Assembly: GCF_900107105.1 (NCBI RefSeq)
Contig: NZ_FNOT01000001.1
Location: 248,001-312,000, forward strand
Direction: 5' to 3'
Length of the DNA stretch: 64,000 nucleotides
From: Geodermatophilus africanus
Lineage (GTDB): Bacteria > Actinomycetota > Actinomycetes > Mycobacteriales > Geodermatophilaceae
The translations under genes and the position numbers were made by a program. Under the pieces are notes generated by a model. The model saw nothing but the letters and a program-made list of their open reading frames with translations, ran no database searches and was not told where the DNA came from. Positions 52,347 through 61,124 of this stretch are shown piece after piece; position 1 is the first letter of the stretch, and each line of letters begins with the position of its first letter.

Positions 52347-52763
52347 CTACGCGGGCACGTCCCCTCCGGTGTGGGCGAAGAGCTTGCTGACCACCTTCCA
52401 GGTCCCCTCGATGCGCACGAGCTGGAAGTAGTCGACGAGGGAGAGCGACCCCCAGTAGCCGTCCTCGGCCGCCTCTGCCACAGCCGCGTCTCCGGTCTGC
52501 TGCACCGAGAGGATGCGCGTCCGGTGGCTGCCCGTGTCGCCCGGCTTCCTCGCCGCCAGCCCGATGAACTCCGCCATCGGCATGTCGTAGCGGGCGCCCC
52601 CGACCGACCCGAACATCCGGGCATCCGGGTGCGAGGCCTCCTGGAGCTTCGCGGCGTCACCCTTCGACTCGCCGTCGAGGAAGAGTTGCACCACCCGGCG
52701 CACCTCGTCGTCCTCGCGGACCGCGTCCGCGGAGCTGGTCTGACCACCGAGTACCTGACTCAT
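52347..52763 (-). CDS. NTF2-like putative lumazine-binding protein
   Basis: A 138-residue NTF2-like protein of the Lumazine_bd_2/DUF4440 kind. DDEVRRVVQLFLDGESKGDAAKLQEASHPDARMFG, FIGLAARKPGDTGSHRTRIL and VDYFQLVRIEGTWKVVSKLFAH fit the family closely. The name is historical; relatives bind varied small molecules. The ATG at 52761-52763 follows GAAGGGGTGG. Its stop lies about 100 bp beyond the VanZ remnant. Confidence 0.82.
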   Translation of the reverse strand: MSQVLGGQTSSADAVREDDEVRRVVQLFLDGESKGDAAKLQEASHPDARMFGSVGGARYDMPMAEFIGLAARKPGDTGSHRTRILSVQQTGDAAVAEAAEDGYWGSLSLVDYFQLVRIEGTWKVVSKLFAHTGGDVPA

Positions 52764-52880
52764 GACACCACCCCTTCGCCTCGCGTGTGCCGTGTCGAGA
52801 GCAGCTGAGGGTTCGGTCACAAGTCTACGAACAACCTCCCGTCTGCCGACGCTCGACGGCCGCCACTCGTCCTTCTCCGC

Positions 52881-53565
52881 TCAGCCTGCTGACGGCCCCG
52901 GCCGCCCGACAGCCGGAGCACCCAGCCCGCGCGACACCGCCCGCGCCGCGGCCCGCACCGCCGGCTCGATCGTCCGCGGGCTGGCGCCGCCGGCCGGGAC
53001 CACGATCGACAGTGCCGCCGCCACGCGTCCCGCGGGGTCCCACACCGGCGCGGCCACCGACACCACCGGCGCGGGCCGGCGCCGGTTGATAACCCCCACG
53101 CCGCTGCGGCGGATCTCGGCCAGCTCCCGGCGCAGCGCGGCCGGCTGCGGCGGCGGGTCGTCGGACCGGCCGCCGACCTCGCCGCGGAGCACCCGCTCCT
53201 GCAGCTCGGCCGGCGCGTGGGCCAGCAGCAGCCGGCCGACCCCGGTCATGTGCAGCGGCAGCCGGTCGCCGACGCGGTACTGCACCGGGACGGCGGCCCG
53301 CGAGGACCGCCGCTCCACGAGCAGGGCGGCGTCCCCGTCGAGGACGGCGAGCAGCACGTGCTGGCGGGTGGCCTCGTACAGGTCGTCCATGAAGGGCATC
53401 GCGACCTCGCGCAGGCCCAGCGCGCGCGGCGCCAGCGACCCGACCTCCCACAGCCGCGGGCCCACCACGTAGCCGCCCGCCGCGGCCCGCTCCAGCGCGC
53501 CCCAGGCGACCAGCCGCTCGGCCAGCCGGCGGGTGGTGCTCAGCGGCGTGCCGGCCCGCCGCGGC
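52881..53565 (-). pseudogene. IclR-family regulator lacking its N-terminus
   Basis: About 225 codons match an IclR-type regulator from the second helix of the HTH onward: GTPLSTTRRLAERLVAWGALER, then GYVVGPRLWEVGSLAP and the effector domain (ATRQHVLLAVLDGDAALLVERR, HMTGVGRLLLAHAP, ISVAAPVWD-like VSVAAPVWD). The start codon and the first ~25 residues, including helix 1, are missing: near 53565 the sequence passes into a monooxygenase tail on the other strand. DNA binding would be lost. IclR proteins usually control aromatic-compound catabolism. Confidence 0.7.
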
Positions 53566-53572
53566 GCGCCGC

Positions 53573-53782
53573 GGGATCCCGCTGACCGTCGTCCGGCTGC
53601 GGGACGGCGACGTGGCGCCCGGCGGCGCCCCGCTGCACGAGACATGGGGCGCGGCGTTCCTGCTGGTCCGCCCCGACCAGCACGTGGCCTGGCGCGGGGA
53701 CGACCCCGCCGCCGCGGCCGGGGCCCTGGAGCGGGCCTGCGGCTGGGGCCGCACCGACGACGAGGGAGGACGACGGGCATGA
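53573..53782 (+). pseudogene. FAD-dependent aromatic monooxygenase, C-terminal fragment
   Basis: Seventy codons read IPLTVVRLRDGDVAPGGAPL, then WGAAFLLVRPDQHVAWRG and end in TGA 53780-53782. LVRPDQHVAWRG is the C-terminal signature of class A FAD hydroxylases such as 3-(3-hydroxyphenyl)propionate or resorcinol hydroxylases. The FAD-binding N-terminal ~450 residues are missing. The stop overlaps the ATG of the FAH gene (ATGA), showing the original operon order. Confidence 0.7.
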
Positions 53783-54633
53783 GGATCGTGGGCACCCGCC
53801 GGGACGGCGGGTCGGTCGAGGTGGCGGCGCTGTCCGCCGACGGCGCGCAGGTCACCCTGATCGCGCCACTCGAGGAGTTCTGGGCCGCCGCGGCCGGGCA
53901 CCTGTCGCGGGAGCCGGCCGGTGAGACGCTGCCGGCCGAGGGCGTGGAGCTCGTGCCGCCCGTGCTGCCCGGCGCCCGGGTGGTGTGCATCGGGCTGAAC
54001 TACCTCAGGCACGTCGCCGAGGGCTCCTTCCGCGACCAGGACATCCCGGCGTACCCGACGCTGTTCGCCCGCTGGACCGCCTCGCTCACCGTGGGGGGTG
54101 CCGAGGTGCCGGTCCCGGCCGACGAGGACGGCCTGGACTGGGAGGGCGAGGTCGTCGCCTACGTCGGCCGCACCCTGGTCGACGCGACCCCGGACGAGGC
54201 GCTGGCCGCCGTCGTCGGCTACTCGACGTTCAACGACCTCACCTCGCGGCGGGCGCAGAAGCTCACCAGCCAGTGGATCCTCGGCAAGAACGGCGACCGC
54301 TCCGGCCCGCTCGGCCCGATGGTGCCGGCGGGTGAGGTCGGTGACCTGCGCGACGGCCTGCGGGTGCAGACTCGGGTCAACGGCGAGACCGTCCAGGACG
54401 GCCGCACCGACGAGATGGTCTACACCGTCGGCGACACGCTCTCCCTCATCTCCCGCACGTTCACCCTGCGCCCGGGCGATCTGCTGGCCACCGGCACGCC
54501 GTCCGGCGTCGGCTACGCCCGCACGCCGCCGTGGCTGCTCCAGCCCGGTGACGTCGTCGAGGTCGAGGTCGAGCGCCTCGGGGTCCTGCGCAACCCGGTC
54601 GTCGGCAACGACCTCCGGCTGAAGGAGGCCTGA
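53779..54633 (+). CDS. fumarylacetoacetate-hydrolase-family enzyme
   Basis: A 284-residue FAH-fold enzyme. CIGLNYLRHVAEGSFRDQDIPAYPTLFARW, the metal-binding acidic residues in LDWEGEVVAYVGRTL, GYSTFNDLTSRRAQ and GDLLATGTPSGVGYAR are the standard motifs. Members hydrolyse or decarboxylate beta-diketo acids at the end of aromatic ring-cleavage pathways. The ATG at 53779 follows GAGGGAGGACGACGGGC and overlaps the preceding stop. The surrounding genes suggest a ring-degradation operon; this is its only intact enzyme. Confidence 0.88.
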   Translation: MRIVGTRRDGGSVEVAALSADGAQVTLIAPLEEFWAAAAGHLSREPAGETLPAEGVELVPPVLPGARVVCIGLNYLRHVAEGSFRDQDIPAYPTLFARWTASLTVGGAEVPVPADEDGLDWEGEVVAYVGRTLVDATPDEALAAVVGYSTFNDLTSRRAQKLTSQWILGKNGDRSGPLGPMVPAGEVGDLRDGLRVQTRVNGETVQDGRTDEMVYTVGDTLSLISRTFTLRPGDLLATGTPSGVGYARTPPWLLQPGDVVEVEVERLGVLRNPVVGNDLRLKEA

Positions 54634-54635
54634 CC

Positions 54636-55892
54636 GTGTCCGGCGAGTTCCGCTCGTACCTGTTCCCGCACGACCACCCGCGGCTGGCCGAGGTCCGCGG
54701 CCTGGACCCGTACACCTACGGCGAGTTCGCGAAGAAGCCGGGTACCTTCACCGGCGGGCTGGTCGAGGGCTGGACGCCGCTGTACCGCCACGAGTTCCGT
54801 GGCGTCACCGAGGACGGCGCGCTCCGCGGGGGGCTGTACCCGCTCACCCCCGCCGAGCCCGGCGAGGCGGCGCCGGTGCCGGCGATGGTCGCCGCCGCGC
54901 GCGACCTGCTCGCCGCCTTGTCCCCCGACGACCGCGAGCGGATCGCCTTCGACGTGGACGCCGCGGAGTGGCAGACCTGGGCCAACCCGGAGTTCATGCA
55001 GTTCGACACCGGGCTGCGGCTGGAGTTCCAGCCGCCCGAGGTGCGCGAGGCGGTGCTCCGGCTGGTGCGCGCGTCGCTCTCATCCGAGGGCGCCGAGCTG
55101 GTGCACGCGGCGATGCTGGTCAACGGCTTCCTCGGCGACGTCGTCGACCTGCCCGCGGTGCTGGGCGAGTGAAGCTACAACGTCGCCCTCTACGGCGAGC
55201 CGCACCTGCACGCGCCCTGGGGCTGGCAGCTGTACGGCCACCACTGCGCGGTCAACTGCCTCGTCGTCGAGGGGCGCATGGTGATGTCCCCCCTGTTCGT
55301 GGGCGCCGAGCCCGACGAGATCGACGAGGGCCCGCACGCCGGGGTCCGCGACGTGTTCGCCGACCGGGTCGACGCGGGACTGGCCGTGATGGCCGCGCTG
55401 ACCCCGGAGCAGCGTGCGCGGGCGACCGTGTACGAGCAGATGGTCGACCCGGCCATGCCGCCGGGCCGGGTGCACCCCGGCGACGAGCGGCACCTGGCCG
55501 GCGCGTTCCAGGACAACCGGGTCATCCCGGTCGAGGGCGTGCGGGTCGCCGAGTTGTCGGAGGAGGCCCGCCGGAGGGTGCTCGACGTCGTCGCGGCGTT
55601 CGTCCGGTTGCTGCCCGCGGGCCCGCGCGCCGCCCGCATGCGGGAGGTCGAGGCACACCTAGATGAGACCTGGTTCAGCTGGATCGGCGGGCACGAGCCG
55701 GGCGACGTCTTCTACTATCGGGTTCAGTCGCCGGTGGTGATCACCGAGCTGGACCACCACTGCGGCGTCTTCCTCGACTACGACACCCCGAAGCCGTTCC
55801 ACGTGCACACCGTGCTGCGCACCCCGCACGGCAACGACTACGGCCGCGCCTGGGTCCGGCAGTGGCAGGAGCGCTCGGCTCCGCACGGCTGA
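54636..55892 (+). pseudogene. DUF3500-family protein with an in-frame stop
   Basis: Two consecutive stretches in the same frame make one ~418-residue DUF3500 protein interrupted only by TGA at 55170-55172. The first part (GEFRSYLFPHDHPRLAEVRGLDPYTYGEF) ends GDVVDLPAVLGE. The second starts SYNVALYGEPHLHAPWGWQLYGHHCAVNC, which holds the conserved GxPxxxxPWGWQxxGHH motif of the family. TGG to TGA (Trp to stop) is the simplest explanation. The family's activity is unknown; it often accompanies catabolic genes. GTG 54636 follows GGAGG. Confidence 0.75.
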
Positions 55893-55908
55893 CCCGGCGC
55901 CCCGGGTC

Positions 55909-56181
55909 GCTGTGCGTTCCCGGTGGTCTCCGCGGGTGCGGACACCACCGGGAACGCACACCCGCGGCGCCGCTCCCAGCCGACGTCCAGGCGGCTCGCA
56001 GGACCGTTGCACCCGGGCCGGGCACCGTGGGCCCCGTGGACGCCGACCGTCGCCGCCGATCGGACGCCGCGCTGCTGCTCGCCGCCCTGGCGGTGGTGCT
56101 GCTCACGCTCACGCCGGCCGCGGGCTCCGGCTGGGACTGACGTGCGCCGCTGACCGAGCTGCGGGTGTACGCGACCACGCT
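55909..56181 (+). repeat. duplicated VanZ-remnant element, copy 2
   Basis: Same-orientation homologue of 51974-52236, about 3.9 kb apart. It has the better preserved hairpin and a longer VanZ remnant. The two copies bracket the catabolic cluster. Confidence 0.85.
55911..55960. terminator. 17-bp perfect hairpin at the start of copy 2
   Basis: TGTGCGTTCCCGGTGGT (55911-55927) pairs exactly with 55944-55960; the loop holds a further small stem (TCCGC/GCGGA). It follows the DUF3500 stop and would terminate that operon. Confidence 0.7.
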
Positions 56182-56210
56182 CAACGCGGCCGGCGCGGTG
56201 GTCGCCGGGC
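56036..56210 (+). pseudogene. VanZ-family N-terminal remnant, copy 2
   Basis: GTG 56036 to TGA 56140 encodes 34 residues (DADRRRRSDAALLLAALAVV, LLTLTPAAGSGWD). Past the TGA the frame continues RAPLTELRVYATTLN, the conserved loop after VanZ helix 1. The stop replaces the usual Trp exactly as in copy 1. It is 15 bp longer than copy 1 in frame. Confidence 0.55.
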
Positions 56211-56236
56211 TGCTGGTGGCGCTGTCCCGCGGGCGG

Positions 56237-56998
56237 TCAGGAGGCGTCGTCCGCCGCGGGCTCGGGTGAGGGGCCCAGCCGCCGCGGGAACTCGCCGGTG
56301 CGCACCAGCTCGGCCGCGACCGCCCTGACCTTGGTCTCGGCGTGCCTGGCCGCCCGGGCCAGCAGCTGGTACGCCTGGTCGGCGCCGATGCCGTAGCGCT
56401 CCATGAGCATGCCCCTGGCCTGCTCGACGACCGCGCGGGACTCCGCCCGGCGCTCGAGGTGATCGGCGAGGTCCCGGACCTCCTCGTAGGCGTACATGTT
56501 GGCGGCGACCGCGGCGGCGTGGGCGGCGAACCGGGTGACCACGCCGCGGCTGTGCTCATCGAAGGCGTCCGGCTCGCGGGCGTAGACGTTGACCGCCCCC
56601 ACGATGCCCTCGCCGATCGGCAGCGGCACCGACAGCATGCTGAGGACGCCGAGCTGCACCGCGTACGCCAGGTGGTCCCGCCACCGCGGGTCGGTGCGGG
56701 CGTCGGCGACCTCGACCACCTCACCGGTCCCGGCGGCGTGCAGGCAGGGGCCGTAGCCGCGGCCGTACTGACTCTCGTCGCAGGCGCGGGCCAGCTCGCC
56801 GGTGAACACCGCGGTGCTGGGGCGGTCGTTGATCAGCAGGGACACCGAGGTCTCCGGGTGACCGGGCACGACCTCCCGGGCGAGGTCCGCCACCGCCTGC
56901 AGCAGGGATTTCATGCCGTTCTCGCGCAGGGTCAGGCGGCCCAGGCGCTCGAGGGCCTCGACCGGGTCGAGGGGGGTGGACGGGTCGGCGCTCGACAT
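56237..56998 (-). CDS. GAF-ANTAR regulator
   Basis: A 253-residue protein. Residues ~15-170 are a GAF sensor (TSVSLLINDRPSTAVFTGELARACDESQYGRGYGPCLHAAGTGE and MLSVPLPIGEGIVGAVNVYA). The C-terminal ~60 residues are an ANTAR RNA-binding antiterminator domain (HLERRAESRAVVEQARGMLMERYGIGADQAYQLLARAARH). GAF-ANTAR proteins allow transcription through terminators in response to an unknown signal. The ATG at 56996-56998 follows GGAGG. A ~130-nt leader precedes it. Its target operon is not evident. Confidence 0.88.
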   Translation of the reverse strand: MSSADPSTPLDPVEALERLGRLTLRENGMKSLLQAVADLAREVVPGHPETSVSLLINDRPSTAVFTGELARACDESQYGRGYGPCLHAAGTGEVVEVADARTDPRWRDHLAYAVQLGVLSMLSVPLPIGEGIVGAVNVYAREPDAFDEHSRGVVTRFAAHAAAVAANMYAYEEVRDLADHLERRAESRAVVEQARGMLMERYGIGADQAYQLLARAARHAETKVRAVAAELVRTGEFPRRLGPSPEPAADDAS

Positions 56999-57134
56999 GG
57001 CCTCGACCTCCGGTCGCCCACCGGGACGGGCTGGACGACCTCCGCTCCAGGACCCCGGGAGCCGGGGCCGGTGCTCGGGTACGCCGCCGGGGGTGACGTA
57101 CGAGGAGCGCGGGGCCGGCCCGCCGCCCACGGCC

Positions 57135-57140
57135 ACGCTA
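57135..57140 (-). promoter_or_regulatory. -10 box upstream of the GAF-ANTAR gene
   Basis: On the minus strand TAGCGT lies about 140 nt before the ATG at 56998, so the mRNA would carry a leader of about 130 nt, where an ANTAR-type control structure could sit. This is tentative. Confidence 0.35.
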
Positions 57141-57160
57141 CCGCCCTCCGGGCGTCACGG

Positions 57161-57847
57161 TCAGCGCCAGCGGTACTCCAGCTCGGGCCGGCCGGCGCCG
57201 CCGTACCGCGGCGCCCGGTCGACCAGCCCGGTGTCGGCGAGGTACTCCAGGTACCGGCGGGCGGTGATCCGGGAGGCGCCGATGAGCTCGGCGGTCTCCG
57301 CGGCCGACAACCCCTCGCCGGCGGCGCGCACCGCGGCGACGACGGCGTCGAGGGTCTCCCGGCCCATCCCCTTGGGCAGCGGCGCCGGCCGGCTGGGGCG
57401 CACCCCGACGAGCACGCGGTCGACGTCGTCCTGCCCGACGGCGTCCCCGCCGGCGTGCAGCCGCTGGTGGTACTCGGCGTAGGCGGCCAGCCGGTCCCGC
57501 AGCGCCGGGTAGGTGAACGGCTTGAGCAGGTAGCCGACCACGCCGTGGGCGGCCGCGGCGCGCACGGTGGCCAGCTCCCGCGCCGAGGTGACGGCGAGGA
57601 CGTCGACCTGGGCGCCGGCGCCGCGGATCCGCCGGCACAGGTCGATGCCGTGGCCGTCGGGCAGGTTCATGTCCAGCAGCACCAGGTCGACCGGCTGGCG
57701 GGCCAGCGCGTCGAGGGCGGCGGCGCCGGTGCCCGCGACCGCCGCGGTGGTGAAGCCCGGGGTCCGGTCGACGTAGGCGCGGTGCGCCTCGGCGGCGACC
57801 GGCTCGTCCTCCACGACCAGCACCTTGATGACGGGGACGCGGATCAC
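57161..57847 (-). CDS. CitB/DcuR-type response regulator
   Basis: A 228-residue response regulator. The receiver has VLVVEDEPVAAEAH, phospho-acceptor Asp59 in LLDMNLPDGHG and VVGYLLKPFTY with the conserved Lys. The C-terminal winged helix (LSAAETAELIGASRITARRYLEYLADTGLVDRAPRYG) is the CitB/DcuR type. Its GTG at 57845-57847 overlaps the kinase stop (GTGA), so both are translated together. The likely target is the divergent dctA gene. The start is slightly extended relative to relatives (RVPVIKVLVVEDE). Confidence 0.88.
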   Translation of the reverse strand: MIRVPVIKVLVVEDEPVAAEAHRAYVDRTPGFTTAAVAGTGAAALDALARQPVDLVLLDMNLPDGHGIDLCRRIRGAGAQVDVLAVTSARELATVRAAAAHGVVGYLLKPFTYPALRDRLAAYAEYHQRLHAGGDAVGQDDVDRVLVGVRPSRPAPLPKGMGRETLDAVVAAVRAAGEGLSAAETAELIGASRITARRYLEYLADTGLVDRAPRYGGAGRPELEYRWR

Positions 57848-59469
57848 CGGGACACCGCCGGCACCCCGACGGGCAGGACGACGGTGAACAGCGCGCCGGG
57901 GCCGGGCCGCACGGTGAGCGTGCCGCCGTGCCGGGCGACGGCCTGCGCGACCAGCGCCAGCCCCAGGCCGCGGCCGAGCCCCGAGGGCGCCGCGGTCGTC
58001 TCCTTGGTGCTCCAGCCGCGCTCGAACAGCCGCGGCAGGTCCTCCTCCCGGACGCCGGGGCCGGTGTCCTCGACCCGGATCTCCAGCCGCCCGCCGTCGA
58101 CCTCGGCGGCGAACTGCACCTCCCGCGGCGGCTCGCCGGCCAGCGCGGCGTCGATCGCGTTGTCCAGCAGGTTGCCGACGATCGTCACCAGGTCGCCGCC
58201 GGGGATGCCGATCTCCCCCACCGCCGTCGCCGGGTCGACCTCGAGCAGCACGCCGCGCTCGTGCGCGGTCGCGGCCTTGCCCAGCAGCAGCGCCGCCAGC
58301 ACCGGGTCGCCGACGGCGTCGACCACCCGGTCGGTGAGCTGCTGCGCCGAGGCCAGCTGGGCGGTCGCGAAGTCGATCGCCTCCTGCGTGCGACCGAGCT
58401 CCACCAGCGACACGGTGGTGTGCAGCCGGTTGGCCGCCTCGTGCGCCTGGGCGCGCAGAGACTCGGCGAAGGCGCGCACGCTGTCGAGCTCGCCGGTCAG
58501 CCCCTGCAGCTCGGTGTGGTCGCGCAGGGTGACCACGGTGCCGGCCGAGCGGCCCTCCGGCCGCGGCGGGGCCTGGTTGACCACCAGCACCCGGGTGCCG
58601 GTCACATGCACCTCGTCGACGGCGGTCCGCTGCTGGCCCAGCGCCGCGCTCAGCTCCGGCGGCAGGCCCAGCTCGCCGACGTGCCGGCCGGTGGGGTCCT
58701 CGGTCAGCCCGAGCAGCCGCCGCGCCTCGTCGTTGACCAGCTGCACCCGCTGCTGGTCGTCCACCAGCAGCAGGCCCTCGCGGACGGCGTGCAGCACGGC
58801 GTGGTGGTAGTCGACCATCCGGGCCAGCTGCGCCGGGGACAGCCCGTGGGTCTGCCGCCGCAACCGCCGGGACAGCGCCGCGCTGCCCAGCGCCCCGACG
58901 GCCAACGTGGCGGCCGCCGTCCCCAGGATGCCGGGGACGGCGACGGCGAGGTCCTCCCCGATCGCCTCGACGGTGACCCCGGCCGACACCACGGCCACCA
59001 CCTCGCCGTCGTCGTCCAGCACCGGGCCGGTGGCGCGCACCGAGGGACCCAGCGTGCCGGTGTAGGTCTCGGTGAAGGTCTCCCCCGCCAGGGCGGGGTC
59101 GATCGTGCCGATGAACGGCTTGCCGATCTCCGCCGGGTCGGGGTGGGTGAACCGGGTGCGGTCGGGCGCGAGGACGGTGATGAACGACGTCCCGGTGTCG
59201 ACGCGGACCTCCTCGACGTAGGGCTGCAGCGCCGCCGTCGGGTCCGGCCCGGTGACCGCCGAGCGCACCAGCGGGGAGTCGGCGAGACTGGCGACGATCG
59301 CGGTGGTCTCCTCCTCGGCCGCCTGGCGCACCGCCTGGCGGGCCTGGAGGTAGGCGACGGCGGTCATGGTCAGGACGACGACCACCACGACCAGCGCCTG
59401 GAGGAGGAGCAGACGCCGGGCCAGGCTCGCGTCGCCCCGGCGGTGCGAGAGGAAGGCGGGCACGCGCAC
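57844..59469 (-). CDS. CitA/DcuS-type sensor histidine kinase
   Basis: A 541-residue membrane kinase. After helix 1 (LLLLQALVVVVVVLTMTAVAY) lies a periplasmic-type PAS sensor (DPTAALQPYVEEVRVDTGTSFITVLAPDRTRFTHPDPAEIGKPF) typical for citrate/C4-dicarboxylate sensing, then helix 2, a cytoplasmic PAS (GLLLVDDQQRVQLVNDEARRLLG), His343 in AQAHEAANRLH and the ATPase (GNLLDNAID, EDTGPG, GLGRGLGLALV). It should sense C4-dicarboxylates and activate its regulator. GTG 59469 was used; a GTG six bases downstream is also possible. Confidence 0.88.
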   Translation of the reverse strand: MRVPAFLSHRRGDASLARRLLLLQALVVVVVVLTMTAVAYLQARQAVRQAAEEETTAIVASLADSPLVRSAVTGPDPTAALQPYVEEVRVDTGTSFITVLAPDRTRFTHPDPAEIGKPFIGTIDPALAGETFTETYTGTLGPSVRATGPVLDDDGEVVAVVSAGVTVEAIGEDLAVAVPGILGTAAATLAVGALGSAALSRRLRRQTHGLSPAQLARMVDYHHAVLHAVREGLLLVDDQQRVQLVNDEARRLLGLTEDPTGRHVGELGLPPELSAALGQQRTAVDEVHVTGTRVLVVNQAPPRPEGRSAGTVVTLRDHTELQGLTGELDSVRAFAESLRAQAHEAANRLHTTVSLVELGRTQEAIDFATAQLASAQQLTDRVVDAVGDPVLAALLLGKAATAHERGVLLEVDPATAVGEIGIPGGDLVTIVGNLLDNAIDAALAGEPPREVQFAAEVDGGRLEIRVEDTGPGVREEDLPRLFERGWSTKETTAAPSGLGRGLGLALVAQAVARHGGTLTVRPGPGALFTVVLPVGVPAVSR

Positions 59470-59515
59470 GCCGCGAGTGTCCCGCGCGCGAGCCCCCGCG
59501 CCGCGACCGGCGTGT

Positions 59516-59534
59516 ACGCAATGAACGAATGCGT
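59516..59534. promoter_or_regulatory. dyad in the kinase-dctA intergenic region
   Basis: ACGCA (59516-59520) and TGCGT (59530-59534) flank a 9-bp spacer in the 150-bp region between the divergent genes. It may be the response-regulator site. AGGAG at 59610-59614 serves the dctA start. Confidence 0.35.
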
Positions 59535-59619
59535 GACGCCGGTCACCGCGGTCCGGACCGTCTGTGCTGTGGCCCACCTCCCGGGCCCGGCCCCCACCCC
59601 CAGACCCCCAGGAGCTGTC

Positions 59620-61062
59620 ATGGCCTCAGGCACCGTGGCCGACGCGCCCCCGCCCGCGAAGCGGCGGGACCGGACCCACTGGCTCTATATCGCGGTCATC
59701 GGCGCGGTGCTCGCGGGCATCGCGGTCGGCTTCGCCTTCCCCGAGTTCGCCGTCTCGCTGAAGTGGCTCGGCACCGCGTTCGTCGGGCTGATCAAGATGC
59801 TGATCGCACCGGTCATCTTCTGCACCATCGTGCTGGGCATCGGCGCCATCCGGCAGGCGGCCAAGGTCGGCCGCATCGGCGGCCTGGCGCTCGGCTACTT
59901 CATCCTGATGTCGACGATCGCCCTGGCCATCGGCCTGGTCGTCGGCAACGTGCTCAGCCCCGGCGACGGGCTGCAACTGTCCGAGGAGCTGCGCGGCGAG
60001 GGCGCCGAGCTGGCCGGCACGGCGGAGGAGTCCGGCGGCACCACCGACTTCATCCTCGGCCTGATCCCGACCACGCTGGTGTCGGCGCTGACCGAGGGCT
60101 CGGTGCTGCAGGCGCTGCTGGTGGCCCTGCTGACCGGTTTCGCCATCCAGGCCATGGGCCGCGCGGGCGAGCCCGTGCTGCGCGGCATCGGGCACTTCCA
60201 GAAGCTGGTCTTCCGGATCCTCGCGATGATCATGTGGGTCGCCCCGCTCGGGGCGTTCGGCGCGATCGCCGCCGTCGTCGGCGAGACCGGCCTCGACGCG
60301 CTCAAGAGCCTCGCGGTGATCATGCTGGGCTTCTACGCCACCTGCGCGCTGTTCGTGTTCGTCGTCCTGGGCCTGCTGCTGCGGCTGGTCGCGAAGGTCA
60401 ACGTCTTCTCGCTGCTCAGGTACCTGGGCCGCGAGTTCCTGCTGATCGTCTCCACCTCGTCGTCCGAGACGGCCCTGCCGCGGCTGATCGCGAAGATGGA
60501 GCACGCCGGTGTCAGCCAGCCGGTCGCCGGCATCGTCGTCCCGACCGGGTACTCCTTCAACCTCGACGGCACCGCCATCTACCTGACGATGGCCTCGCTT
60601 TTCATCGCCGAGGCGCTGGGCGACCCGCTGTCGATCGGCGAGCAGCTCGGCCTGCTGGCCTTCATGATCATCGCCTCCAAGGGCGCCGCCGGGGTCACCG
60701 GCGCGGGCCTGGCCACCCTGGCCGGCGGGCTCTCGGCGCACCGTCCGGACCTGCTCGACGGCGTCGGCCTGATCGTCGGCATCGACCGGTTCATGTCCGA
60801 GGCGCGCGCGGTGACCAACTTCGCCGGCAACGCGGTCGCCACCGTCCTGATCGCCACCTGGACCAAGGAGCTCGACCGCGAGCAGCTCGACGCCGTCCTC
60901 GCCGGTGACCGCCCCTTCGACGAGGAGACCATGCTCGACGACGACGGCCACGGCGGGGGCTCCAGCGACGACAACCTCCCCGCCGACGCCACCAACGCCG
61001 GCCCGGGCGAGCGGGATGCCGGCGACGCGCAGGCCGCGCTGGCGAGGTCCTCGGTGCGCTGA
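59620..61062 (+). CDS. dctA: C4-dicarboxylate:cation symporter DctA
   Basis: A 480-residue DAACS-family transporter with eight helices and two re-entrant loops. KMLIAPVIFCTIVLGIG, the Ser-rich hairpin STSSSETALPRL, GYSFNLDGTAIYLT and GAGLATLAGG are family hallmarks. It imports succinate, fumarate or malate with cations. The start ATG at 59620 follows AGGAG. The C-terminal tail after EAR...TNFAGN is long and acidic/Gly-rich. A CitAB-like two-component system lies divergently and probably controls it. Confidence 0.92.
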   Translation: MASGTVADAPPPAKRRDRTHWLYIAVIGAVLAGIAVGFAFPEFAVSLKWLGTAFVGLIKMLIAPVIFCTIVLGIGAIRQAAKVGRIGGLALGYFILMSTIALAIGLVVGNVLSPGDGLQLSEELRGEGAELAGTAEESGGTTDFILGLIPTTLVSALTEGSVLQALLVALLTGFAIQAMGRAGEPVLRGIGHFQKLVFRILAMIMWVAPLGAFGAIAAVVGETGLDALKSLAVIMLGFYATCALFVFVVLGLLLRLVAKVNVFSLLRYLGREFLLIVSTSSSETALPRLIAKMEHAGVSQPVAGIVVPTGYSFNLDGTAIYLTMASLFIAEALGDPLSIGEQLGLLAFMIIASKGAAGVTGAGLATLAGGLSAHRPDLLDGVGLIVGIDRFMSEARAVTNFAGNAVATVLIATWTKELDREQLDAVLAGDRPFDEETMLDDDGHGGGSSDDNLPADATNAGPGERDAGDAQAALARSSVR

Positions 61063-61077
61063 CGCGGCACCCGGCAC

Positions 61078-61117
61078 CAGGGGGTGTCCGGCCCGATCGC
61101 GGGCCGGGCACCCCCTG
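61078..61117. terminator. bidirectional terminator between dctA and the efflux gene
   Basis: Arms 61078-61095 and 61100-61117 pair at 17 of 18 positions around ATCG, between convergent genes. Confidence 0.85.
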
Positions 61118-61124
61118 TGGCGTC

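Noticed and set aside
55170-55172. TGA as a selenocysteine codon in the DUF3500 gene
   Set aside because: No selenocysteine-family resemblance, no evident insertion element, and the position suits Trp.
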